DNA of 8,069 nt. It comes from Erysipelotrichia bacterium (lineage in GTDB: Bacteria > Bacillota_I > Bacilli_A > Erysipelotrichales > Erysipelotrichaceae). The notes below the pieces were generated by a model. It worked only from the letters and a program-made list of their open reading frames with translations. It was not told where the DNA came from and did no database searches. Of this stretch, positions 1 through 7,150 are shown piece after piece. Position numbers and translations under genes: made by a program. The number at the start of each line of letters is the position of its first letter. Positions within the stretch are counted from its first letter, which is position 1. The stretch is taken from NCBI GenBank assembly GCA_009916335.1, contig SAAR01000156.1, positions 1 to 8,069 on the forward strand. Direction: 5' to 3'.

Positions 1-705
1 GTACTATACAATGGTGTGAATATTTTGGAACAAAAAAAGGAATATATTAAAATTTTAGGATATATGCCTCAATATACTCAATTATATGAAGATTTTACTC
101 TTGAGGAGTATTTATATTACATAGGTGCTTTAAAAGGGGTATCAAAAAAATTACTCAAAGAGAGGATTCCACGATTGTTGATGGATGTAAATCTCCATCA
201 ACAATGTCTTTGTAAAATTAAAACTTTTTCTGGTGGAATGAAACAAAGAGCTATGTTGGCTCAGGCTTTGTTGAATGATCCAAAAATATTAATATTGGAT
301 GAACCAACAGCAGGACTTGATCCTAAACAGCGAATTAAACTTAGGAATTTAATAGCCAAAATGAGTGCTAAAAAAATTGTTTTAATTTCTACTCATGTAG
401 TCAGTGATGTTGAATTTATATCAAAAAAGGTCATATTGATAAAAAAAGGTAAATGTATTGCTTGTGAAAATTCTAAAAAATTACAAAAAGATATTCAACA
501 AATGAGTAAAGTAATAGAAACTAGCGAATCAGAAATTGATGAGTTACAAAAGAAATATTCTGTAAGTAGCATTTATTATGAAAATGAAAAATTATATGCA
601 AAAATAGTTCTAAAAGAAAATCAAATAATGGTAGGAAAAGATGTCTATCCATCGCTTGAAGACGTCTATTTATATCATTTTGGTGATGATTATGAAAATA
701 TTTAA
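1..705 (+). CDS. ABC transporter ATP-binding protein, 5'-truncated by window edge
   Basis: The reading frame is open from base 1, so the true start and the Walker A P-loop (normally roughly 40 residues before the Q-loop) lie outside the window; the GTG at 16 is only an internal codon. What remains is a clear ABC ATPase: Q-loop YMPQ with Gln at 70-72, signature FSGGMKQR from 226, Walker B ILILDEP from 286, D-loop TAGLDP directly after it, and the switch His of STH at 394-396. The C-terminal part after about 480 is a charged tail typical of ATPases paired with ABC-2 permeases (BcrA/CcmA-like). It would hydrolyse ATP on the cytoplasmic face to drive the permease encoded next, whose gene it overlaps by 14 bases. 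All visible catalytic motifs are intact. Family assignment is firm; the substrate is unknown. Confidence 0.93.
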   Translation, partial: VLYNGVNILEQKKEYIKILGYMPQYTQLYEDFTLEEYLYYIGALKGVSKKLLKERIPRLLMDVNLHQQCLCKIKTFSGGMKQRAMLAQALLNDPKILILDEPTAGLDPKQRIKLRNLIAKMSAKKIVLISTHVVSDVEFISKKVILIKKGKCIACENSKKLQKDIQQMSKVIETSESEIDELQKKYSVSSIYYENEKLYAKIVLKENQIMVGKDVYPSLEDVYLYHFGDDYENI

Positions 706-2935
706 ATATGAGTTATTAAAGTATTTTAGAAATAAAGTTTTTATGGTTATTTTTGTTGTATCATTAATTTTGTGTGGTATATTCTATTATCTTGATGCTT
801 CATCACAGCCAATCAATTTAAAAGAATATCAAACCATTCACAAAAAAGTCGATTCTTTAAATATAAAAGAAGCGAAAAAATATATTGGTGAATTACAAGC
901 AATCTATTCCTTTTATGACCTCTATCAAATGGCGCAAAATAGCGAGGATGTTATAGTTGAGTTTGAACAGACGAAAGGATACGATTGGGTGTCTAAAGCT
1001 TTAATGCAACTTAAGGATGTGAAAGTGATAGATACTCGTGCGAATCAAGCATTGTTAGAGCGATTAAACAAGGAATTGGATAATATAGAAAATTATCCTG
1101 TATATCGTAAAAAGTTAATTGAACAATCTTCTGTAAATGAAACAATATCAATTTTTAAAGGAAAAACGAACTTAGAGCTAAACAAAAAAATATTAAATGT
1201 TTATCAAAAAGTGGATAGAAAACTTTCTTTAACACTTTCAACTTCAATAGGAATTGAAAGACTTTTAAGCTATACGATTCCAAATGTTTTTTGTATTATT
1301 TTGATAATTTATATGATTGGAGTTACGATCTATCAAGAACGTAATAAAGGCTTTTTCGCTTTTACAAAAACCATGCAGAAGGGAGGAAGGGCACAGTTTT
1401 ATGCAAAGTTGGCTACCCTTATTGTGTATAGTAGTGCATGGTTGCTTTTTGCATATATCATTTGCGGGATTCTTACTAGTTTCATCTATGCACTGCCTGC
1501 ACTAGAAACAACAATACAAAGTATTCCTTTATTTATGAAATCAACCATACAAGGAAATATTTTGGTGTTATTAGTTGTTTTTATGCTATTTAAAATAGTA
1601 ACCATCTCTTTATTGACTTGTTTGTTTTATATCGTAGCACAACATATTTCTTCTTATTTTACTTTGGTATTTACGCTTGTAATATTTTTTGTTGTTTCTT
1701 ATTTAGCGTATATAAGAATACCAGAATTAAGCGCTTTGGCTATATTTAAATATATTAATTTATATTTTATTTTACAACCAGTATTTTATTTGTCAAATTA
1801 TGTATGCTATACATTTTTACAAATTCCTTTATCTATTTTTCAAAGTTTATTTTTACTAACGTTATTAGTAATGATGTTAGTAATCATTGTATCATACCAG
1901 CAACCTATTAAAATTAAAAAGGATAGTCCTTTCAAAAAAAGAAAAGTTAAAATGCAACCACATTCGTTATTTTTTTATGAATGTAAAAAGGTTTGGATTA
2001 AAGACTTCGGGATCGTTTTTTTTACTATTCTCTTAAGTTTGCAGTTTTTCGCTTTGTCCAATATGCAACCTAATATTACTATGGATGATATTTACTATAA
2101 TAACTTTATAGATACAATCGGCGCAAAAGTAACAAAGAAGGGTGATGAATTAATCTATTCTTTAAACCAACGATACCTTTCGATACAAAGTGATCGAAAT
2201 GAAAATGACTATAAGGAAGTAGAACTGTGGAATCGTTATCCATCCTTTTTAAAATATCAAAAAAATTATTTAGATTTAAAAGAGAAAAAAAAAGGAGAAC
2301 TTTTAAAAAATAACGAATACTTTTTATTGTTCGAAAATAATTTGATGAATCAAATTGCTTATTTACTATTGATTACAGGCATTATTGTAACGTGTGTTTC
2401 CTCTTTTAGTCGTGAAAAAGAAACAAGGTTAGATGAATTGCAATTTATGTCTAGTAATGGAGGTAATGTGTTGTGGTCCTATAAAATATTTGCAATTCTT
2501 TCTTTTGTTTTACCACTATGCCTGATTCTTTACAGTTCAATAATCTTAAGAAATCATTATTTCTTTACACAAATACAATATACGAGCAATATCACGAACC
2601 TGACAACATTACAAGAATTTAAAATGTCTTTGTCGATTAGTAAATTTCTATGGGTTTCAATGTTTATAAGGCTTGTATTCTCAGGGATGTTGGTCATTAT
2701 AACTAGTTATATAACTAAGAAAATACAAAGTCGTTATTCAGTAATAACGATTACGATTTTCATTAGTATGGTAGGCTTTTTAATAGCGGAAATTATGAAG
2801 AATATTAATTTTAATCCTTTGTATTGTGTAATAAACATCTCCCTTTCAAGAAATATAGTAGTGGTTTTCTGTTTATTAATAATATTTAGTATAATAGCGT
2901 TTATATGTTATAAGAAAGCAGGTAAAATGATATGA
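692..2935 (+). CDS. Large ABC-2-type permease with two fused homologous halves
   Basis: This encodes 747 residues from the ATG at 692. I chose 692 over the in-frame ATGs at 641 and 686 because it follows a GGTGATG element at 682-688 and puts the usual short cytoplasmic head (KIFKYELLK) before the first membrane helix (residues about 16-34). A long polar stretch of about 160 residues follows, then about six hydrophobic segments (between about 195 and 402). A second copy of the layout starts at about residue 424: a similar head (SLFFYECKK), a helix at about 439-455, a polar stretch, then about five helices. The loop after the second helix of each half holds a matching E-rich motif ending in GG (residues 214-232 and 572-591). 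This suggests two permease domains in one chain, enough with an ATPase dimer to make a full transporter. It is a probable partner of the preceding ATPase. The substrate is not identifiable. Confidence 0.85.
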   Translation: MKIFKYELLKYFRNKVFMVIFVVSLILCGIFYYLDASSQPINLKEYQTIHKKVDSLNIKEAKKYIGELQAIYSFYDLYQMAQNSEDVIVEFEQTKGYDWVSKALMQLKDVKVIDTRANQALLERLNKELDNIENYPVYRKKLIEQSSVNETISIFKGKTNLELNKKILNVYQKVDRKLSLTLSTSIGIERLLSYTIPNVFCIILIIYMIGVTIYQERNKGFFAFTKTMQKGGRAQFYAKLATLIVYSSAWLLFAYIICGILTSFIYALPALETTIQSIPLFMKSTIQGNILVLLVVFMLFKIVTISLLTCLFYIVAQHISSYFTLVFTLVIFFVVSYLAYIRIPELSALAIFKYINLYFILQPVFYLSNYVCYTFLQIPLSIFQSLFLLTLLVMMLVIIVSYQQPIKIKKDSPFKKRKVKMQPHSLFFYECKKVWIKDFGIVFFTILLSLQFFALSNMQPNITMDDIYYNNFIDTIGAKVTKKGDELIYSLNQRYLSIQSDRNENDYKEVELWNRYPSFLKYQKNYLDLKEKKKGELLKNNEYFLLFENNLMNQIAYLLLITGIIVTCVSSFSREKETRLDELQFMSSNGGNVLWSYKIFAILSFVLPLCLILYSSIILRNHYFFTQIQYTSNITNLTTLQEFKMSLSISKFLWVSMFIRLVFSGMLVIITSYITKKIQSRYSVITITIFISMVGFLIAEIMKNINFNPLYCVINISLSRNIVVVFCLLIIFSIIAFICYKKAGKMI

Positions 2936-4041
2936 AAAAAATATTAACCATTCTTTTAATGGCTTTATTACTCGTAGGTTGTCAATTCAAAACGAAAGAA
3001 ACTTCTAATGCTTCTGTTGATCAAAAAGAAGATTTGAAATTTGGTTTAACGATTGCAAACTCAGAAGATGGCTCATATATGATGGCAACAAAAACTTCAA
3101 ATTCTATCAAATATAAAATTCTCTATTTTTATGATAAAGCAACAGATACATTAGTGCCCTTATGTCATAAAAACAATTGTGAACATAATGATATGGATTG
3201 TTCAGCTTTTCAATTAGGAACAATTGAGAATAATGAGCAAATTTATAAAGTATTTTCTATGATTTTTTATAAAGATAGACTATATTTAGCTTATATTGGC
3301 ATTACAGGAAATACGCCAGTTTTGATACAAAGTGTTGCTAAGGATGGAACAGATTTAAGAAAAGAGTATGAGAGTAATGAATTAGGAATGATAAATACAT
3401 TTAATATGTATCAAGATAAATTAATTGTTTCAAAGGGTTTTTTTGGTAAAGATGCCACAGGTAATATAGTTGGTTCCTCTACCATCAATGCTGTGCTATG
3501 CTATGATCTTACAACGAAGAAAGAAACATACATAGCAAATGAAGAAAAAATAGCGGATCGTATGGTGTATTTGATTGGAATGAAAGATAGATTGTTTTAC
3601 TATGCAGATATTAATATGCAAACAAATGTAAATGAAGTTTTTTTGTATCAAATGGAGGATGGGAAAACTAAGTTAGTTTCAAATAATGCCGAAAAGGTTA
3701 GTGTAGCATATGATGGGTATTTTTATTATTTAAATGCAAATAATGAGGTGATTAAACAAGGTATAGATGCTAAGGAGAATAGTTTGTTTTTGCAATTGGA
3801 TGAACAACCATTATTTTTCTATGTTTCTCCACAAGGGTATTTAACATATTATAACCAAAATAGTGAAGGAGATACCTATATGCAAATTATTGATCTCACT
3901 TCAAAGAAATCACTGTTTGCAAAACCTAAAAAAAATATGGAGGATATTGGTAGAAATCTAGAATACTATTTTTTGCAAGATAATGAAAATAAACTATATC
4001 GATATGATATTAAGCGTAATAAAACGGAAGAATTGAACTAA
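2932..4041 (+). CDS. Lipoprotein with propeller-like repeats and a Cys/His cluster
   Basis: This encodes 369 residues starting at the ATG of an ATGA overlap with the permease stop, with AGG at 2920-2922 as a weak ribosome binding site. Residues 1-17 form a lipoprotein signal peptide: MKK, a Leu-rich core, and lipobox LVGC with Cys17 as the lipidation site, so the mature protein should sit on the outer face of the membrane. The rest is a series of units alternating short aromatic beta strands (YFYD, LFYY, YFYY, YLTYY, YYFLQ) with charged turns, as in TolB-like or DUF5050-like beta-propellers. Near the N terminus, residues 78-90 (nt 3163-3201) carry C-x4-C-x-H-x4-C after a PL pair. I recall similar clusters in lipoproteins of other gut Firmicutes, but its role is unknown to me. 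Position and coupling suggest an extracellular partner of the ABC transporter, perhaps for substrate capture or sensing. The lipoprotein call is strong; the fold is an inference. Confidence 0.82.
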   Translation: MKKILTILLMALLLVGCQFKTKETSNASVDQKEDLKFGLTIANSEDGSYMMATKTSNSIKYKILYFYDKATDTLVPLCHKNNCEHNDMDCSAFQLGTIENNEQIYKVFSMIFYKDRLYLAYIGITGNTPVLIQSVAKDGTDLRKEYESNELGMINTFNMYQDKLIVSKGFFGKDATGNIVGSSTINAVLCYDLTTKKETYIANEEKIADRMVYLIGMKDRLFYYADINMQTNVNEVFLYQMEDGKTKLVSNNAEKVSVAYDGYFYYLNANNEVIKQGIDAKENSLFLQLDEQPLFFYVSPQGYLTYYNQNSEGDTYMQIIDLTSKKSLFAKPKKNMEDIGRNLEYYFLQDNENKLYRYDIKRNKTEELN

Positions 4042-4065
4042 AATCATTTTTATTATTTAATGATT
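4042..4065 (+). terminator. Weak AT-rich inverted repeat after the ABC operon
   Basis: AATCATT (4042-4048) and AATGATT (4059-4065) form a 7-bp inverted repeat with a 10-nt loop immediately after the lipoprotein stop codon. It has only one G-C pair and is not followed by a clean T run, so it is at best a weak terminator or a mark of the transcript end. The rest of 4066-4150 shows no gene that I can recognise. Confidence 0.25.
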
Positions 4066-4154
4066 AGCCTTGCTTTATTGATATGCTTTTTGATGAGTTG
4101 TGCGTAATTGATTTTATAAGAATTGCTTTTATTTTAGATCGTTATAAATAGACG

Positions 4155-4183
4155 TTAAATTTCTTCTATTAGCGTGCTATACT
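4155..4183 (+). promoter_or_regulatory. Candidate sigma-A promoter with extended -10
   Basis: An extended -10, TGC followed by TATACT, spans 4175-4183 (hexamer 4178-4183). A poor -35 (TTAAAT, 4155-4160) stands exactly 17 bases upstream, and the TG extension would make up for it. Transcription would begin near 4190, just before the strong ribosome binding site of the decayed PRD regulator. This is the best promoter seen in the window, and it serves a gene that no longer gives a full product. Confidence 0.55.
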
Positions 4184-4196
4184 AAAGTTAGTAAAT

Positions 4197-4204
4197 GGAG
4201 GAAG
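4197..4204 (+). promoter_or_regulatory. Strong ribosome binding site of the decayed regulator
   Basis: GGAGGAAG lies 5 bases before the ATG at 4210 (8 bases from the end of GGAGG to the ATG), close to the ideal Shine-Dalgarno core and spacing. It fixes the original start of the pseudogene and shows that initiation signals have outlived the coding sequence. Confidence 0.7.
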
Positions 4205-4209
4205 TGTGA

Positions 4210-6166
4210 ATGATAGCTGATCGTTTAATACAGATTATTCAGTATTTAGAAAAACATACACAAACATCTTATAAAGAAATTAGTGATGCTTTGTCATTAA
4301 AAGAAAAATAAGTTCGCTATGATATTGAACGAATTAATGGTGTCTTGCTTACTGAGCGATTAGAGCCAATTGAAAAGTTTTCAAAGGATGTATTACGTTA
4401 TGTCCATGATGATAAAATCAATAGCTTGTTTGCGATTAATTCTCTCCTTTATACCAATGAGCAGCATATTGCTTTACTTTATTAATTGTTTAGTTTGATA
4501 GTGAACAATTAAACCTTAGAAAGTTAAGTGAAGATTTTGCAGTTTCACGCTCAAGTATTAAAAATGATGTAAACACAGTTGTGAAAATATTGTAAGAGTA
4601 AGGATTGTGTTTATCCTATGAGCATAAGTTTATTTTATCTGGCCCTGTTTTTTCACGCTATCAAATGATGAGTAAAGAGTTTAGGAAATATATTTATATG
4701 TATGGTCGTAAACGAACAGTATTTAATGCTTATGAAATGTATGCTATGCATTTTTTTAGTGATGCGTATCAAGGAAGAAATGACAAAACGTTAATTACTT
4801 GGGTTAAAAAGTATTTAGAACAACGTGATATTGTATTAAGTGATGTGTCATTTCGATGGTATATCGCTAATATCATGATAATGTTCTACTACTTTTTTAA
4901 AAAAAAGGGGAGGGGGGGAAGTACGTCCTTTCGACAAAATTGTGAGCAACGGTTACATAGTGAGATAGATGAGTAAATTTAGTGCAAATTAAAGAAATAA
5001 CAGAGATTGAACTTGATGAACAAAAGCGTCAATTAATAGAGCGTTTGCTAGAGTATACAACACATTCTCATGCTTCTTTAGCACGAAAAGAAAAAGATTG
5101 TGCTAAGATTGTCGCTTATTTAATTAGTATTATGGTGGTTAAAACAAAGTTCAATTTTGGGAATGATACGATTTTATATGAAGGTTTAATGAAGCATATT
5201 CAATCGCTTTTACAAAGGATGCATGATGGTGTTGAAATTGGTTGTGGTCAATTGCCATACCTAAGTGAAAAGGAAAAAGAGATCATCTATCAAGTACGAT
5301 TATCATTAAGTGAAATTGATGCACTAAAACAGTTGCATAGTGAAATGAAGACTGTATATATTGTTTTTCATTTTATTGCAGGGCTTAAGCGTAGAGAGAG
5401 GATACAAAATAAAAAGGTATTGCTTGTTTGTGGGTAAGGCTATGCACTTACAAAAATGGTAGAAGAAACGTTGCAAAGTGAATTTCAAATTGAGATTGTA
5501 GATATGATTCCTTCCTATAAATTGCATTTATATCCATTTACACAAGCGATTGATTGTGTGATTACAGCAATGCGTATTGAGATTGGATTAAGTAAGCTTT
5601 TAATTTATATCAATCCTTTCTTACAGGAAGAAGATTATTTAAAAATTAGTAAAGCAGGAATTTCAAGGAAAAAACTATTGTCTAATTATTTTGGAATTTA
5701 TTCACGTTTAGACTTTTCATCTTACCATGATCGTGAAAAAGTGATGAAGGTAATGCAAGAGGAGTTAGGGTATAGCAATGTTCGTAACCATAAAAATGTA
5801 TTGTCACTCACTGATATTTTGCGTATGGATAGTATTCAAGTGTTAAATGGTATTGATTTAGAAGTAATGCAAAATGAATACTTATCTTTGTTTCATTTAG
5901 AACAATGTGCAGATATTACTTTAATGAATGATGAATTTGAGGAATACCAAAGTGTATGGATGGATGAGGAAGAATTGTTGATCCATAATAGTGAAAGTAC
6001 GCATATTACAAAAACAAAGATGGCGATGATTGTTTTAAAACAAGGGTATTCCTATAAACAAAGGAAAATTAGAGTGTTGATACTTTGTGTTAGTAAAGAA
6101 CAATTAGAAAATGTTTTAGCAATTAAACAGTTCTCGAAGCTTTGTATGCGTACAAATTTTATGTAA
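4210..6166 (+). pseudogene. Decayed PRD-containing PTS regulator (LicR/MtlR/BglG type)
   Basis: Reading across the breaks gives about 650 codons, the normal length of this family, in the normal order. First comes an N-terminal HTH with ...VRYDIERIN (about 4210-4345). A second, Mga-like HTH follows with FAVSRSSIKNDV (about 4500-4592). PRD1 is at about 4660-4905. PRD2 is at about 5060-5400, with the KHIQSLLQR and FHFIAGL motifs and their His residues. An EIIB-like domain begins VLLVCG (about 5418-5660), and a diverged EIIA-like C terminus follows (about 5800-6166). Lesions: in-frame TAA at 4309, 4483, 4593, 4599 and 5435; one apparent base loss near 4491-4496 (frame 1 to frame 3); and a second between about 4899 and 4982 (frame 3 to frame 2), perhaps close to 4973. 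An intact relative would be a transcriptional activator or antiterminator controlled by PTS phosphorylation. The open pieces (4605-4976, 4982-5437, 5456-6166) are fragments, not separate genes. A non-functional product is almost certain; the sugar once sensed is unknown. Confidence 0.93.
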
Positions 6167-6249
6167 CAAATGAAATAGGTAAGCTATAAAGAGTAAGTTT
6201 ATCGATTATTTGCATTCCATGTAAACCAAACAAAATAAATATAAAACCA

Positions 6250-6306
6250 ATAAAAAGTTGGGGTTTTGTTTGTATAAATGGCAAAAAACCAACTTTTTAT
6301 TCTTTT
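6250..6306 (+). terminator. Rho-independent terminator-like hairpin upstream of deoR-type gene
   Basis: A perfect 12-bp inverted repeat joins ATAAAAAGTTGG (6250-6261) to CCAACTTTTTAT (6289-6300). It can extend inward past a 2x2 mismatch by TTTTG (6264-6268) with CAAAA (6282-6286), leaving a 13-nt loop. A T-rich tail runs to 6306. The A-run on the left arm means it could also stop transcription coming from the other strand. It lies 84 bases after the pseudogene stop and 77 bases before the DeoR-family start. It therefore either ends the old regulator transcript or acts as an attenuator in a leader for the next operon. The 6167-6382 gap shows no coding sequence. I see no convincing promoter in it, only isolated TATAAA (6185-6190) and TATTAT (6317-6322) hexamers without good -35 partners. 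Confidence 0.7.
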
Positions 6307-6382
6307 GCTTTATGAATATTATAAAAGAATGTTGAAGGAAAGGGACAAAAGCATTAGAGTATGGGTATGAAAGGAATATCCT

Positions 6383-7147
6383 ATGTCAAAAACAACAAAG
6401 CTACGTCAAGAGGAAATCATCAAGATGGTGTTAAGTGAAAATGAAGTTAAAGTGAAAGAATTAGCTCTTTATTTTAATGTTTCAATGGAAACGATTCGTA
6501 AGGATTTAAATTATTTAGATACTTTGGGAATGGTGGAAAAAACACATGGTGGTGCTAAAATCATCAATGATTATTATCAATTACCAGTCAATGTGAAACT
6601 ACAAGAAAATGTAGAAGTGAAACGTTGTATTGCAAGAAAAGCATTAGATTTGATTGATGATAATAGTGTTGTCTTTTTAGATGCAGGAAGTACAACGATA
6701 CAATTAGCAAAACTATTGAAGATTAAAAAAGGGTTAACCATCGTTACAAATTCCATCGTGGTGGCTGATATTGCTTTAGAGAGCAATCAAGATGTCATCT
6801 GTACTGGTGGTATTGCACAAAAGCGTGGAAAATGTTTGGTAGGTTTATTTGCCAGTAATGTAATTGATGCGATTCACATTGATACGATGATTACTGGTTC
6901 TGATGGTTTTAAAGGAATGCAAGGACCATCGACCTTTTCACTAGAGGAAGCAGAGATTCGCTCTCATGTGATCAAAAACAGTGATCGCAAGGTGTTGATT
7001 TGTGATGCCTCTAAATTTTCTAAAACATCAACGTATCAGTTTGCCAAGTTTGAGGATTACGATTATTTTGTAACAAATGAAAGTGATGAATTAGAGGAAA
7101 CGATTTTAAGAAAAGTAAAACATGTTATAAAAGTAAAAGGAGTATAA
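6383..7147 (+). CDS. DeoR/GlpR-family transcriptional regulator
   Basis: This encodes 254 residues, the usual family length. The ATG at 6383 follows GAAAGGA (6369-6375) at good spacing. The N terminus carries the DeoR winged HTH: VKVKELALYFNVSMETIRKDL (about residues 22-42), then the wing with KTHGGA (53-58). The rest is the DeoR C-terminal sensor, an isomerase-like fold that binds phosphorylated sugars: FLDAGSTT (98-105), TNS (122-124), TGG (141-143), SDG (173-175), and the EAEIR...KVLICDASKF block (189-212). All of these are intact. Such proteins usually repress a neighbouring sugar operon until a sugar phosphate binds. It stands 3 bases before hxlA, so it probably regulates its own operon of hxlA and hxlB. 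The effector is not known; a pentulose or hexulose phosphate is a reasonable guess. Confidence 0.93.
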   Translation: MSKTTKLRQEEIIKMVLSENEVKVKELALYFNVSMETIRKDLNYLDTLGMVEKTHGGAKIINDYYQLPVNVKLQENVEVKRCIARKALDLIDDNSVVFLDAGSTTIQLAKLLKIKKGLTIVTNSIVVADIALESNQDVICTGGIAQKRGKCLVGLFASNVIDAIHIDTMITGSDGFKGMQGPSTFSLEEAEIRSHVIKNSDRKVLICDASKFSKTSTYQFAKFEDYDYFVTNESDELEETILRKVKHVIKVKGV

Positions 7148-7150
7148 AAG

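Noticed and set aside
641..691. Upstream ATG at 641 as the permease start
   Set aside because: It would add 17 residues lying wholly inside the ATPase gene and lacks a clear ribosome binding site. The ATG at 692 gives the usual short head before the first helix.
1317..1505. Short ORF on the + strand inside the permease gene
   Set aside because: It lies out of frame within a clearly coding region, with no family resemblance or ribosome binding site support. The minus-strand ORFs at 5324-5527 and 6577-6786 fail for the same reason.
4309..5437. Genetic code in which TAA means Gln
   Set aside because: TAA ends intact genes at 703, 4039 and 7145, and CAA is used freely as Gln in all genes here. 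Two frameshifts would also remain unexplained.
4605..6166. Three separate hypothetical genes (4605-4976, 4982-5437, 5456-6166)
   Set aside because: Together with 4210-4600 they read as consecutive pieces of one PRD regulator. Two of them share a frame, separated by only one TAA at 5435, and the TTG and GTG starts of the first two lack ribosome binding sites.
6372..6382. Small palindrome AGGA-ATA-TCCT covering the ribosome binding site of the DeoR-family gene
   Set aside because: A 4-bp stem with a 3-nt loop is too weak to argue for ribosome binding site masking or an operator without comparative data.
6167..6382. Catabolite-response (cre) site ahead of the deoR-hxl operon
   Set aside because: I scanned by eye for a TGWAANCGNTNWCA-like match here and in 4042-4209 and found none convincing.
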